The notes under the pieces: generated by a model
Told to the model about the DNA's origin: nothing
The model's database searches: none
Seen by the model: the letters and a program-made list of their open reading frames with translations, nothing else
Part shown: piece by piece, positions 1 to 8,728 of the stretch
Layout of the letters: every line of letters starts with the position of its first letter
Position numbering within the stretch: the first letter of the stretch is position 1
Made by a program: the position numbers and the translations under genes
NCBI GenBank assembly: GCA_002869065.1
Contig: PKTR01000001.1
Location: 19,118-83,117 of the forward strand
Origin: Hyphomicrobiales bacterium
GTDB taxonomy: Bacteria; Pseudomonadota; Alphaproteobacteria; Rhizobiales; Rhodobiaceae
DNA: 64,000 bases
Direction: 5' to 3'

Positions 1-1100
1 CCGGCTGCCAGCACATAATTGGCGGGATCCTTGATGAAAATGAGGAACGGGAAGCGGTAGAAGTCGCCATAGAGCTTGGTCAGGCCGATGCCCAGCCAGG
101 TGCCGCCGATCGCGCCGATGATAATGCCGACGATGGTGATCGCCGTGACGAATTGCAGATAGTGGAGGGCGACGGTCCAGTCGGAATAGCCGAGCGCCTT
201 CAAGAGGCCAATCTGCTCGCGTTCGAGCGCGACGAGCCGGCTCAACGTCATGTTGACCAGAAACGCGGCGACCAGCAGGAAAATCGGCGGCAGGGTCTGC
301 GCCATTGCCTTCAACTGGGTCAGTTCGGCGTCGAGAAAGGCGTGGCTGATCTGGTCCTTGCGACCATAGGCGCCGCTGCCGCCATAGCGCACCAGCAGAC
401 TGTCGAGTCGGTCGATGACATCCTGTTCCGACGCGTTGCGCAACAGCTTGACCGAGACGCTGGAAAACGCGCCGTCAAGATCGTAGGCGGCCGCGAGCGC
501 CTTTTCCGACATCCAGATGATCGCGTAGCGGCTGTCGTCGGGCACCAGATCGCCGGGGCCGAGCGCGTAGATGAATTCCGGCGACAGCGCGATGCCGACC
601 ACCCGCAACTCGCGCTTGGCACCGTTCAGGATTGCGTGGAAGCGCGAGCCGAGCACGAACTTCTGGGCGTCGGCGAACGCCTCGTTGACGACCACTTCGT
701 GGTCGTCGCCGGCGATCGGCAGCCGTCCCTTGCGCATGAACGCCGTGTTGAGTTTCTGCGGCCCGATGTCGGGCAGTGAAACGAACATGCCCGACGCGGG
801 TTCGCGCATGCCCTCGATGTCGAGGAGGGCGATCTTCTTGATGCGGGTCTCGACGGTCGCCACCCCCGGCAGATCGGCGATAGTCGGCTCAAGCAGTTTC
901 GGCGCCCGGGTCACCGAGGCGAAGACGTCGGCAAAGCGGTTCTGATCGTAATAGGCCGCGCGGGTTTCCATCAACGACTGCTGCGCGCCGAGTGCCAGGA
1001 TCAATGTCGCGACGCCAGCCGCGATCACGAGCGCAATCGCCAGCGCCTGCGGCCACAGCCGCACCAGATCCCGCAACACCTTTGTCGTCAGCGCACCCAT
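1..1100 (-). CDS. ABC transporter permease, FtsX/MacB type (3' end beyond window)
   Basis: Translating the minus strand from the ATG at 1100 gives an open frame that runs off the left edge (at least 366 residues). It starts MGALTTKVLRDLVRLWPQ, followed by a hydrophobic first membrane segment at about residues 18-40. A long extracytoplasmic domain follows, as in MacB-like periplasmic domains. Near residue 275 there is another membrane segment leading to ERE-QIGLLKALGYS, the conserved cytoplasmic motif of FtsX-like permeases, and then a third hydrophobic stretch. The gene begins 4 nt after the stop of the ATPase gene (1105-1812), so the two are co-transcribed and should form one export or lipoprotein-type transporter. 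The substrate cannot be told from sequence. The right-hand end of the protein (last membrane segment) lies outside the window. Confidence 0.85.
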   Translation of the reverse strand, partial: MGALTTKVLRDLVRLWPQALAIALVIAAGVATLILALGAQQSLMETRAAYYDQNRFADVFASVTRAPKLLEPTIADLPGVATVETRIKKIALLDIEGMREPASGMFVSLPDIGPQKLNTAFMRKGRLPIAGDDHEVVVNEAFADAQKFVLGSRFHAILNGAKRELRVVGIALSPEFIYALGPGDLVPDDSRYAIIWMSEKALAAAYDLDGAFSSVSVKLLRNASEQDVIDRLDSLLVRYGGSGAYGRKDQISHAFLDAELTQLKAMAQTLPPIFLLVAAFLVNMTLSRLVALEREQIGLLKALGYSDWTVALHYLQFVTAITIVGIIIGAIGGTWLGIGLTKLYGDFYRFPFLIFIKDPANYVLAA

Positions 1101-1104
1101 GTCG

Positions 1105-1812
1105 CTACCACTGAATTTCGAGCGGATCGACCCGCGTTTCGTTTTCCTCGCTTGCCAGAATGCGCCCGTCGCCGAACCGCACCACGCGGTGTGCGATGTC
1201 GCGGATCGCCGCGTTATGGGTAATGACGAGCGTCGTCGCGCCGGTCTCGGCGTTGACCTCGGTCAGCGCCTTCAGGATCAGCACGCCGGTCTTGGAATCG
1301 AGCGAGCCGGTCGGCTCGTCGCACAACAGAACTTCGGGCTTCTTGGCGATGGCGCGGGCAATCGCCACGCGCTGCTGTTCGCCGCCGGACAATTGCGCGG
1401 GAAAGTGATCGAGCCGCTCTTCGAGCCCGACAAGAGCGAGCGCGTCCTCGGCCTTCATCGGCGTGCGGGCGATTTCGGTCACCAGCGCCACGTTCTCGCG
1501 CGCCGTCAGGCTCGGCACCAGATTGAAGAACTGGAACACGAAGCCGACATGGTCGCGCCGATAGAGCGTCATCTCCCGCTCGCCGTAGGACGTCAGATCG
1601 TGGTCCTTGAACCACGCAGACCCGGCGGTCGGCCGATCAAGCCCGCCGATGATGTTCAGGAAGGTCGACTTGCCCGAGCCCGACGGGCCGAGAAGAACCA
1701 CGAACTCGGCCGCATCGGCGGTAAAATCCACGCCGCGCAGGGCATGAACCTCGACCTCGCCGGTCTTGTAGACCTTCGTCAGTCCTTCGGTGAGGAATAC
1801 GGGCGACGGCAT
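1105..1812 (-). CDS. ABC transporter ATP-binding protein (LolD/MacB class)
   Basis: 235 residues. It has Walker [10 protein letters not shown], the signature [14 protein letters not shown], Walker [13 protein letters not shown] and the H-loop VITHN, so it is a complete ABC ATPase. The GSLD D-loop and short length are typical of LolD/MacB/FtsE-like ATPases that pair with FtsX-type permeases. The frame is open further upstream to 2019, but I chose the ATG at 1812 ([11 protein letters not shown]) because it has a GAGGTG ribosome site 4-5 nt before it and matches the usual family length. The permease gene follows with a 4-nt gap. It powers transport by that permease from the cytoplasmic face of the inner membrane. 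Confidence 0.9.
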   Translation of the reverse strand: MPSPVFLTEGLTKVYKTGEVEVHALRGVDFTADAAEFVVLLGPSGSGKSTFLNIIGGLDRPTAGSAWFKDHDLTSYGEREMTLYRRDHVGFVFQFFNLVPSLTARENVALVTEIARTPMKAEDALALVGLEERLDHFPAQLSGGEQQRVAIARAIAKKPEVLLCDEPTGSLDSKTGVLILKALTEVNAETGATTLVITHNAAIRDIAHRVVRFGDGRILASEENETRVDPLEIQW

Positions 1813-1938
1813 GTGACACCTCGTCTGGCGGGTGTTCATTGCGGGACGCGGCCGACGGTACGCGGGAAAAGGCTGAAGAGGAAGTGTCCGGTCAAAAAAC
1901 CACCGGCATGTGTTAAATGCCGGCCGATTGCCCCGCCC

Positions 1939-1968
1939 TTGGCTCGGCTTTGTTTCTTCAGATATAAT
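1939..1968 (+). promoter_or_regulatory. sigma70-type promoter of the L,D-transpeptidase gene
   Basis: TTGGCT at 1939-1944 and a perfect TATAAT at 1963-1968 are separated by 18 nt. Transcription would start near 1975, leaving a leader of about 50 nt before the ATG at 2028. It is predicted by eye only. Confidence 0.5.
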
Positions 1969-2027
1969 TACGCACCGCGTCCAATGAAAGAACTGCGGAC
2001 CGGAAACCGGGCACGACACGGCCGAAA

Positions 2028-2471
2028 ATGACGAGAATCAAAAGCACGATCCGGCGCCTTTCCGTTGCAGCGCTCATTGTTTTTGGAATGCTGGTGCCGA
2101 CAGCGGCGCTTGCTGGCGTTCGCGCTGTCATCGATCTTTCCGAGCAGGAAATGACGGTCTATGTGAACGGTTGGCCCCGCCACACCTGGCCGGTTTCGAC
2201 CGGGCGGCCCGGCTATCCGACGCCGACGGGATCGTTCCAGCCGATTCGCCTCGAGCGCAAATGGTTCTCGCGTAAGTACGACTGGGCGCCGATGCCCCAT
2301 TCGGTGTTCTTCCGCGGCGGTTACGCCATTCACGGAACGACCGAAATCCGCCGACTCGGTCACCGCGCCTCACATGGCTGCGTGCGCCTGCATCCCGACA
2401 ATGCGGCTACGCTTTTCGGTCTGATCGAGCGTTATGGCAAAGCGAATTCGCGCATTGTAATAAGCCGTTAG
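2028..2471 (+). CDS. L,D-transpeptidase (YkuD/ErfK family)
   Basis: 147 residues with an N-terminal signal sequence (basic [10 protein letters not shown], hydrophobic core to about residue 28, ALA-G cleavage site). The mature part is a single YkuD catalytic domain. It contains [10 protein letters not shown] followed by [10 protein letters not shown], the conserved HXX14-17[S/T]HGChR motif, with Cys in SHGC as the nucleophile. Such enzymes form 3-3 peptidoglycan cross-links or attach proteins to peptidoglycan in the periplasm. Alphaproteobacteria usually carry many copies. It is monocistronic, with its own promoter at 1939-1968. Confidence 0.9.
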   Translation: MTRIKSTIRRLSVAALIVFGMLVPTAALAGVRAVIDLSEQEMTVYVNGWPRHTWPVSTGRPGYPTPTGSFQPIRLERKWFSRKYDWAPMPHSVFFRGGYAIHGTTEIRRLGHRASHGCVRLHPDNAATLFGLIERYGKANSRIVISR

Positions 2472-2754
2472 CCGTCGCGCGCAAATTTGATTTGCAGCGC
2501 TGGAGCGGCTGCATAGCATTCGGATTATCCCGTGTGCAAAGGGCTGGGATTCGTCGTCGAAAGCTCGGTTCGGGAGGGTTGGCCAACCGGCCCGTACGTG
2601 TTTTTGCGGCGCACAATACATTCGTATTTCAGGAAATGATGGTCTATACTTTCGTATCACCGTCAAACGGCGCGGACCAAGACGCGCCTCATCGCAAACA
2701 AGACCGAAGTCGAGAGCCGGGCAAACGGCCCGACGCTGTGGGCAAGGGGGCATC
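2472..2754. other. leader region of the Mbx-like operon
   Basis: 283 nt without a convincing gene. It must hold the promoter of the 14-gene operon. A TATACT at 2645-2650 is a possible -10 element but its -35 is weak (TTCGTA, 2621-2626, 18-nt spacer). The 7-mer TTCGTAT occurs twice, at 2621-2627 and 2651-2657, 30 nt apart, and an 8-bp palindrome TTGGCCAA lies near 2579-2586. The small open frame at 2492-2758 has no ribosome site or recognisable content and I did not call it. Confidence 0.35.
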
Positions 2755-3324
2755 ATGACGGATTCTGCTGCGACCGGCGCAGGGCGCCCGTTGCAAGAAC
2801 GTCCTGCCGGGTCCGGCAAGGACGGCTTTTCCTTTCAGCGATTTGTATTGACCTGGGGCGGTCTCTTCATTGTCTGGATGATGCTGGTTGCCAGCTTCGA
2901 CGCCGTCGAGATCGCGACCGGCATCGTCGTCGCCGGTTTCGTCGCGGCGCTGTCTGTCGGACATCTCGCGCTGCTTGACGACATCATCCTGACGCCGCTG
3001 CTGCCGTTCCATCTGGCACGTTACTTCCTGCTGTTCTTCCGCGAGCTGATCCGGGCAAACCTCGATGTCGCCGCCCGCGTCGTGGCGCCCAGCGTCGACA
3101 TCACGCCGGAGATCGTCGAGGTGCACACCGAGCTGCACTCCGATCTCGGCAAGTTGTGGCTCGCCAACAGCATCACGCTGACGCCGGGCACGCTGACCAT
3201 CGACATCGAGGACCAGACCCTCAAGGTGCACTGGATCGACGTCAGCGCCGGTACGGATACGGCCGTGGCGACGCGCGAAATCGCCGCCAGGTTCGAAGCC
3301 GCTCTGAAGGAGTTCCTGAAATGA
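2755..3324 (+). CDS. Mrp-type antiporter subunit E (MbxA-like), first gene of Mbx-like operon
   Basis: 189 residues, MnhE/MrpE family. After an N-terminal extension of about 28 polar residues there are hydrophobic segments (about 32-60 and 75-100) and a soluble C-terminal half with [16 protein letters not shown], the diagnostic MrpE stretch. Free-standing MrpE proteins are nearer 160 residues (compare 158 at 57693-58169 here), so the extension is unusual. It should be an inner-membrane structural subunit of the ion-translocating module. The gene overlaps the next start by 4 nt (ATGA), which couples translation. It opens the 14-gene operon running to 14425. Confidence 0.9.
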   Translation: MTDSAATGAGRPLQERPAGSGKDGFSFQRFVLTWGGLFIVWMMLVASFDAVEIATGIVVAGFVAALSVGHLALLDDIILTPLLPFHLARYFLLFFRELIRANLDVAARVVAPSVDITPEIVEVHTELHSDLGKLWLANSITLTPGTLTIDIEDQTLKVHWIDVSAGTDTAVATREIAARFEAALKEFLK

Positions 3325-3596
3325 GCGCCGACGTCAGTTTCCTTCAGGTCATTGCCTTCGTGCTGGTCGCCGCCGGCGTGCTGCTCGGCATGCTGCGGCT
3401 CGTGCTCGGCCCCACACTGCCTGACCGGGTGGTCGCCGCCGACACGATGGCCGTCATCACAACCGCCGCGCTCGCCTGGGTCGCATTGTGGACCGGCAGC
3501 AGCCTTTATCTCGATATCGCTCTAGTCTATGGCGCGCTCGCCTTCATCGGCGTTGTCGCAATCGCCCGGGCGATCGAACGCAAGGAGGGCGAATGA
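3321..3596 (+). CDS. Mrp-type antiporter subunit F (MbxB-like)
   Basis: 91 residues, MnhF/MrpF family. It has three hydrophobic segments and the conserved central loop GPTLPDRVVAADT, matching the [12 protein letters not shown] loop of the second copy at 58166-58495. The start ATG lies inside the stop of the preceding gene. The frame is open upstream, but the ATG at 3321 gives the normal family length and the ATGA coupling seen throughout the operon. It is a small membrane subunit near the ion path of Mrp and Mrp-like respiratory complexes. Confidence 0.9.
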   Translation: MSADVSFLQVIAFVLVAAGVLLGMLRLVLGPTLPDRVVAADTMAVITTAALAWVALWTGSSLYLDIALVYGALAFIGVVAIARAIERKEGE

Positions 3597-3928
3597 TGGA
3601 AGCCCTTGGCTCAATCGCCGCCATCGTCGGCGACATCTTTTTGGTCATCGGCGCGGTATTTCTGTTCCTCAGCGCGCTTGGCCTCGTGCGCATGCCTGAC
3701 GTCTTCAACCGCATCCAGGCCGGCACCAAGGCCGCGACGCTCGGCACCGTCGCGCTGCTTGTCGGTATCGGCTTCCACCATCCCGAATGGTGGTCGAAGC
3801 TGGTTCTGATCGCGATGTTCGTGCTGGTGACCTCGCCGGTCGGTTCCTCGACCATCGCCCGCGCAGCCCTCACCGTTCACGTGCCCTTCTGGCACCGCAA
3901 GGACAGCGGAAAGGAGACGTCACAGTGA
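3593..3928 (+). CDS. Mrp-type antiporter subunit G (MbxC-like)
   Basis: 111 residues, MnhG/MrpG (PhaG) family. It has hydrophobic segments and the family motif LGLVRMPDVFNRIQAGTKA followed by TLGT, as in its paralogue at 58495-58839. Two adjacent ATGs (3593 and 3596) can serve as start; the first overlaps the stop of the F-like gene. The last codons overlap the GTG of the next gene (GTGA). It is a small membrane subunit of the antiporter-like arm. Confidence 0.9.
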   Translation: MMEALGSIAAIVGDIFLVIGAVFLFLSALGLVRMPDVFNRIQAGTKAATLGTVALLVGIGFHHPEWWSKLVLIAMFVLVTSPVGSSTIARAALTVHVPFWHRKDSGKETSQ

Positions 3929-4185
3929 TCGTCGCCGTTCATATCGCCGTCATCGTCATGCTGATCGCCGCCGTCGCGGTGGTCGTATTGCGTTCCTATC
4001 TCGCCGCCGTCGTCGCCCTGTCGGTCGTCTCGCTTGCCCTGTCGGTGATCTTCGCGCTGTTGCGCGCGCCCGATGTTGCGCTGGCCGAAGCCGCCGTCGG
4101 CGCCGGCCTCACCGGCCTTTTGATGGCGCTTGCCGCCCGTCGCGTCGGCCTGTGGCCGAAAGACGACGAAAGCAAGGAGGGCTGA
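3925..4185 (+). CDS. DUF4040 / MbxD-like subunit (MrpA C-terminal homologue)
   Basis: 86 residues with hydrophobic segments and the motif FALLRAPDVALAEAAVGAGLTG, the DUF4040 (MbhD) signature. This corresponds to the stretch [17 protein letters not shown] near the end of full MrpA at 52915-55314. I chose the GTG at 3925 because it overlaps the preceding TGA (GTGA) and gives the expected small protein; the longer frame from 3787 would overlap the G-like gene. In archaeal Mbh and Mbx complexes this separate small subunit lies between the G-like and B-like genes, exactly its position here. Confidence 0.85.
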   Translation: MIVAVHIAVIVMLIAAVAVVVLRSYLAAVVALSVVSLALSVIFALLRAPDVALAEAAVGAGLTGLLMALAARRVGLWPKDDESKEG

Positions 4186-4188
4186 GCC

Positions 4189-4887
4189 ATGCACGGACAC
4201 GCCCGCGCCGTCACCACGGTCATCTTCCTCGTAGGTATCGGTATCCTTCTCTACGCCATCATGCAGGCGGTTCCGCTCGGCCAGGCGCCGATGCAGGTCG
4301 GCCAGGCGATCGCCGCGCGCGCCGCGGAAGAAACCGGCGCCGCCAACATCGTCGCCGCCATCCTGCTCGGCTATCGCGGCTTCGACACGCTCGGCGAAGT
4401 GACGATCTTGTTCGTCGCCGCAACCGCCGCCGGTCTTGTGCTCTCGGGCGCCGGTGCCGGTGAGGCGCAGACGCGGCCCTCGGGCTACATCCTGCGCGTC
4501 GCCGCCTACATGCTGTTTCCCTTCCTGCTGATGCTTGGCGCCTACATCATCCTGCACGGCCATCTGACGCCGGGCGGTGGTTTCCAGGGCGGCGCGATCC
4601 TAGCCGCGGCCTTCTTCGTGCCGTTGCTCGCCAATCCGGCAAGCCCGCTGAACCACACCGTCGCGATGGTGGTCGAAGGTTTCGCCGGCGCGGCCTTCGT
4701 CCTCATCGGCATCGTCAGCCTCGGCTGGGGCGAGGCGTTCCTGACGCCGTTCCTCGGTCACGGCACGCTCGGCTCGCTGGCCTCCGCCGGCAGCCTGCCG
4801 CTTCTCTACCTCGCAATCGGCCTCAAGGTCGGGTCGGAACTTGCCGGCCTGATCGACCGGGTCGCCGGAAATGGAGCGGTGCAATGA
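4189..4887 (+). CDS. MbxE/F-like subunit: MbhE-type segment fused to MnhB
   Basis: 232 residues in two parts. Residues about 1-95 resemble MbhE or the extreme MrpA C-terminus: NIVAAILLGYRGFDTLGE corresponds to [18 protein letters not shown] in the MrpA at 52915-55314. Residues about 100-232 are MnhB/MrpB, with HGHLTPGGGFQGGAILAA, the B-subunit signature also seen as [10 protein letters not shown] in the second operon. The two are separate genes in hydrogenase-type Mbh operons. A fused form leaves the operon with 13 complex genes. It starts 3 nt after the DUF4040 stop and overlaps the next gene by 4 nt. Confidence 0.85.
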   Translation: MHGHARAVTTVIFLVGIGILLYAIMQAVPLGQAPMQVGQAIAARAAEETGAANIVAAILLGYRGFDTLGEVTILFVAATAAGLVLSGAGAGEAQTRPSGYILRVAAYMLFPFLLMLGAYIILHGHLTPGGGFQGGAILAAAFFVPLLANPASPLNHTVAMVVEGFAGAAFVLIGIVSLGWGEAFLTPFLGHGTLGSLASAGSLPLLYLAIGLKVGSELAGLIDRVAGNGAVQ

Positions 4888-5375
4888 CCGGTCTTTTCCC
4901 CTCTGACGGCGAACTGCTGCAAATCGCGCTCTATGGCGGCGCGGTCGGCCTGCTGCTGGTCGGCCTCTACGGCATGGTCGCCGAACGCAACCTGATGCGC
5001 ATCCTGCTCGGGCTGGCGCTGGTCGAAGCCGGCGTCAACATGTTCCTCGTCGCGGTCGGTTTCCGCGCCGAAGCCGTCGCGCCGATCCTGACCGGCGAAA
5101 CCTCCGGTCCGATGGTCGACCCGCTGCCGCAGGCGCTGGTGCTCACCGCCATCGTCATCGGCGTCGGCGTGCTCGCCTTCGGCCTCGCGCTCGCCATCAA
5201 GGCCAAGGCCGTCTGCAACACGCTCGATGTGCAGGAAATGGCTGCAATCATCGCCAAGGACACAGACGACGTGCCGGTGCCGCCGGACTTGTCGCCGGCC
5301 AAGCACCCGGTCGAGCCGACCGCACCGGTTCCGGTCGCGGGCCGCACCGTCGCATCCGAGGGAGGCGCGTCATGA
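4884..5375 (+). CDS. Mrp-type subunit C (NuoK-like, MbxG-like)
   Basis: 163 residues, MnhC/NuoK family. It has three hydrophobic segments, ERNLMRILLGLALVEAGVN (the conserved glutamates are in the membrane segments) and DPLPQALVLTAIVIGVG, the standard MrpC motif. A hydrophilic Pro-rich tail of about 45 residues is longer than in the second copy (125 residues, 55730-56107). It should be a proton/Na+-path subunit equivalent to NuoK of complex I. ATGA overlaps join it to both neighbours. Confidence 0.9.
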   Translation: MTGLFPSDGELLQIALYGGAVGLLLVGLYGMVAERNLMRILLGLALVEAGVNMFLVAVGFRAEAVAPILTGETSGPMVDPLPQALVLTAIVIGVGVLAFGLALAIKAKAVCNTLDVQEMAAIIAKDTDDVPVPPDLSPAKHPVEPTAPVPVAGRTVASEGGAS

Positions 5376-6829
5376 GCTTCGGTCCAAACGGCATCGCGCT
5401 GGCGATCGCCATCCCGCTTCTCGCTGCCTTCCTGCTGCCGATCGTTGCCCGCCTCGGCGAGGCTGCCGGCCGCATCTGGGGTCTTGCCGCGACCCTCGTC
5501 GCGCTCATCATCGCGCTCGGCATTTACGGCGATGCAAGCACTGCGCCGCAGGTCACCGCGCTCGGCGGTTTCGCACCGCCGCTCGGCATCGTGCTTTATG
5601 CCGACACGCTGGCGTCCATCTTCCTCGTCGCGCTTGTCATCGGCGTGCTGATGTTCTGGCCGCGCGGTGCGGCCGCCGGAACCCGCGCCTATACGCTGAT
5701 GCTCGTCCTGCTCGCCGGTGGCAGCGGTCTGGTGCTGTCCGGCGATCTGTTCAACATCTACGTCTTCTACGAGATCGTCGCGGTTGCCTCCTACGGCCTC
5801 GTCGCCAGCGGCAATTCGCGGGCCAGCATCGCTGCGGCCGCCCGCTACGTGATCCTCAGCGCAGCCGGTTCGGCGATGGCGCTGCTTGGCATTGCGCTTG
5901 TCTATGCCGCAGCCGGCACGCTCAACCTTGCCGACCTTGCGACGCTGTCGAGCGAACGCCTGAGCGGTCCGCTCGGTTTGTCGGCCTTCCTGCTGATCGT
6001 CATCGGCTTTGGCGTCAAGGCGGAGCTGTTCCCGGTCAACTCCTGGGTGCCGGAGGTCTACGCGTCCGCCCCGGTGCCGGTGACCGCGCTGCTTGCCGGC
6101 GTCGTCTCCAAGCTCGCGATGATCGTCATTCTGCGCCTGCTGGTGCTCGTCTTCAACACGCCCGAGGCGCTCAGCCTCTTGCTGGTGCTCGGTGTGCTCG
6201 GCGTCATCGCCGGCGAACTCGCCGCCTATCGCAGCGGCGACCTGAAGCGGGTGTTCGCCTATTCCTCGATCGCCCAGCTCGGGCTGGTCGCGATCGCCTT
6301 CTCGATCCCCGGAGAGGCCGGCGTTGTGGCCGGACTTGCGCTTGCTCTTCATCACCTCGTGGTCAAGCCGGCCTTTTTCGCGCTCACGGTGCGCTGGGCG
6401 GGACCGATTGCCGGTCTTGCCGGTGCCATCAAGGCCTCGCCGCTCGCCGCCGCCATCTTCTTCCTGATGGCGCTGTCGATCATCGGCGTGCCGCCGCTGC
6501 CCGGCTTCTGGGCCAAGTACCTGCTGATCGGCGGCGCCATTGCCACCGGTAGCGCGGCCTACGGTCTGGCTATCGCGGTGGTGCTGATCGCCACCGTGAT
6601 CGAGGCGGCCTATCTGTTCCGCATCGCGCTGGTTCTCTATCGCAAGCCGGCCGAGACGGTCGCGCCGCGCTTCAAATTCGCCGAACTGGCGCCCGGTCTT
6701 CTGCTCGGCGCCGTGGTGATCATCGCGGCTGTCGCCGTGATCCCGCTCGGCGATGGTCTGATGGCCGCGGCGAATGAGGCGGCCGATGCCAGCCTCTACG
6801 TCACGCGCACTCTCGGCGGAGGACAATGA
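5372..6829 (+). CDS. Mrp-type subunit D (NuoN/MbxH-like antiporter subunit)
   Basis: 485 residues, polytopic, proton-translocating NADH-quinone oxidoreductase chain 2/4/5 family. Visible signatures are SGDLFNIYVFYEIVAVASYGL (the TM5 glutamate in FYEI), GVKAELFPVNSWVPEVYASAP (the lysine and charged residues of the half-channel), and YSSIAQLGLVAIA. It is about the same size as the MrpD of the second operon (528 residues), with similar motif order. It should be one of two antiporter-like channels in the complex. It starts in an ATGA overlap with the C-like gene and ends 4 nt before the next gene. Confidence 0.92.
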   Translation: MSFGPNGIALAIAIPLLAAFLLPIVARLGEAAGRIWGLAATLVALIIALGIYGDASTAPQVTALGGFAPPLGIVLYADTLASIFLVALVIGVLMFWPRGAAAGTRAYTLMLVLLAGGSGLVLSGDLFNIYVFYEIVAVASYGLVASGNSRASIAAAARYVILSAAGSAMALLGIALVYAAAGTLNLADLATLSSERLSGPLGLSAFLLIVIGFGVKAELFPVNSWVPEVYASAPVPVTALLAGVVSKLAMIVILRLLVLVFNTPEALSLLLVLGVLGVIAGELAAYRSGDLKRVFAYSSIAQLGLVAIAFSIPGEAGVVAGLALALHHLVVKPAFFALTVRWAGPIAGLAGAIKASPLAAAIFFLMALSIIGVPPLPGFWAKYLLIGGAIATGSAAYGLAIAVVLIATVIEAAYLFRIALVLYRKPAETVAPRFKFAELAPGLLLGAVVIIAAVAVIPLGDGLMAAANEAADASLYVTRTLGGGQ

Positions 6830-6833
6830 CGCC

Positions 6834-8714
6834 ATGAGCCTTCTCGACATCCTCCTCGTATTCATGGCGATTTCGACGGTCGTCCTCTATCTCGGCGGCA
6901 ATCGACGCGGCATGGGCGTGCTCGCGACCGCGGTTTACGCCGCGGCGGTCGTCCTGGTGGCGATGATCGGCACGCAGATCTCAGGCGCCGATGTGAGCGT
7001 GCCGTCCGCGCTTGCCTTCACCGTCTTCGGCGCGCCGCTTGGCTGGGCAATCGATGGCCTTGGCTGGTTCTTTGCGCTGCTGACCACCGGTGCGGCCTTC
7101 TTCTCCGCCTTCTACATGACCGGTCCGTGGGGCGCGGCACAGAAGCATCCCGGCTTCCAGCGTGGCACGCTGGCGCTCAACGTGCTGGTCATGCTGCTGC
7201 TCGTTTCCAGCGCCGACCTCCTCAGCCTCTTCATCGGCTGGGAATTCGTCAGCTGGTCGGCCTATCTGATGATGACGCAGCTCGGCGGCGCGGCCGCCCG
7301 CGCGGCGCTGCGCTACCTGCTCTATGCAATGGCCGGCGCGATGGCGCTGTTCGCCGCGATCATGATCGTCCACGCCGAGACCGGCAGCTTCGCCTATGCC
7401 GACCTGCAGGCGGCGGTTATGGCCATGCCGACTGCGACGCTGTGGTTGCTCGCGGCGCTCTTTGCCTTCGGCTTCGGCGTCAAGATGGCGCTCGTTCCGA
7501 CCCATCTGTGGCAGGCGCCGGCCTATTCCGAGACGCCGGGCGCTTCGTCTGCCTTCCTCAACGCGGTGTCGGCTCGCATGGGCCTGTTCGCGCTGATCGT
7601 TACCCTGGTCAAGCTGCTCGGCTTTGCCGCACTGTCGAGCCTCGTCGTGCCGGTCGCCGGCTTCGACATGCGCGACATCCTGTTGTGGATCGCCGCCATC
7701 ACCATGGTGGTGCCGACCTATATCGCCCTGCAGCAGACCGATGCGCGCATGCTGTTGACCTGGCACGGCATCGGCCAGGGCGGCTACATGTTGCTCGGCA
7801 TTCTCGTCGCGACCCCGCTTGGTGTCTCCGGCGGTCTCTTGCATGTCTTCAACTACGCCACCTATCAGGCGGCGCTGTTCCTGACCGTGACGGCGGTGAT
7901 CTACCGCACCGGCACGTCGGACCTCGACCGTCTCGGCGGCCTTATCAATCGCATGCCGTTCTCCTACGTCACGCTGCTGATGGGCATCATCGGCCTTGCC
8001 GGCCTGCCGCCGATGAACGGCTTCGTGTCGAAATGGATGATCTACAAGTCGCTGATCGTCGAACAGCAGCCGCTCCTGTCGATCGCCGCCTTCGTCGCCA
8101 CGCTCGGCACCATCCTCAGCGTCTACAAGCTGATCCACAACATCTTCCTCGGCCAGCTGCGCAAGGAGCACTGGGAGGTCAAGGAAGCGCCGTGGCAGAT
8201 GGTGGTTCCCATGCTGGCGCTCGGCGGTATCGGGTTCATCACCGGCTGGATGCCGGGACTGGCGCTCGACCTTGTCGACAAGGCCCAGGCCGCGATTGGC
8301 GTCGCCCCGCTCGCCCACCATCTCGGCGGGGTCGAGCTTGCCAACGGCTCGCTCAACATGCTGTGGGTGGTTAGCGTCCTGCTCGGCGCCATCGGCGTCG
8401 GCGCGGTGATCTTCTACTTCCTCGGCAATCGCCACATTGGCGTGCACCAGTACGACAACTACGCCGGCGGCCACTTCCTGTCGTCGGATATCCGCTACCA
8501 CTACAGCCATGAATTCTATCCCGGCCTCAACCGGGTGATCGGCCCGTGGTATCGCGGCACGGTGGTCAAGGCCGAACGCAGCCTCGAGACGTTGCTGCAG
8601 TTCCTCGCCTCGGCCTGGCGCGGTTTCTACCAGACCGCCTACACGCCGCTTTATCTCGTCATCGTCGTGGCGCTCGGCCTTGCATGGGCCAGCTTCACCG
8701 GAATTCAGGGCTGA
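6834..8714 (+). CDS. second antiporter-like subunit (NuoL/NuoM-family, MbxH'-like)
   Basis: 626 residues, polytopic. It carries SADLLSLFIGWEFVSWSAYL with the TM5 glutamate in WEFVSW, FGFGVKMALVPTHLW with the key lysine, and GLAGLPPMNGFVSKWMIYKS. After the 14-helix core comes an extra C-terminal part with further hydrophobic segments joined by a hydrophilic stretch around residues 540-590. A second large antiporter-like gene next to mrpD is the feature that separates Mbx (H and H') from Mbh. I chose the ATG at 6834; the longer frame from 6774 would overlap the D-like gene. The stop at 8714 is 14 nt before the NuoH-like gene. Confidence 0.9.
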   Translation: MSLLDILLVFMAISTVVLYLGGNRRGMGVLATAVYAAAVVLVAMIGTQISGADVSVPSALAFTVFGAPLGWAIDGLGWFFALLTTGAAFFSAFYMTGPWGAAQKHPGFQRGTLALNVLVMLLLVSSADLLSLFIGWEFVSWSAYLMMTQLGGAAARAALRYLLYAMAGAMALFAAIMIVHAETGSFAYADLQAAVMAMPTATLWLLAALFAFGFGVKMALVPTHLWQAPAYSETPGASSAFLNAVSARMGLFALIVTLVKLLGFAALSSLVVPVAGFDMRDILLWIAAITMVVPTYIALQQTDARMLLTWHGIGQGGYMLLGILVATPLGVSGGLLHVFNYATYQAALFLTVTAVIYRTGTSDLDRLGGLINRMPFSYVTLLMGIIGLAGLPPMNGFVSKWMIYKSLIVEQQPLLSIAAFVATLGTILSVYKLIHNIFLGQLRKEHWEVKEAPWQMVVPMLALGGIGFITGWMPGLALDLVDKAQAAIGVAPLAHHLGGVELANGSLNMLWVVSVLLGAIGVGAVIFYFLGNRHIGVHQYDNYAGGHFLSSDIRYHYSHEFYPGLNRVIGPWYRGTVVKAERSLETLLQFLASAWRGFYQTAYTPLYLVIVVALGLAWASFTGIQG

Positions 8715-8728
8715 GGAGGGCAGGACTC

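Noticed and set aside
2472..2754. Sigma-54 (-24/-12) promoter for the Mbx-like operon
   Set aside because: No GG-N10-GC element with acceptable flanks was found.
2492..2758. 88-residue plus-strand frame before the Mbx-like operon
   Set aside because: No ribosome site, unusual composition, and it covers the expected promoter.
4967..6865. 632-residue open frame on the minus strand across the mrpC/D-like genes
   Set aside because: It is antisense to conserved membrane proteins, has no ribosome site, and its Asp/Arg/Gly/His-rich composition is the usual shadow of high-GC transmembrane coding sequence.
6981..8510. 509-residue minus-strand frame under the NuoL-like gene
   Set aside because: Same shadow effect; no recognisable domain and the plus-strand protein is clearly conserved.
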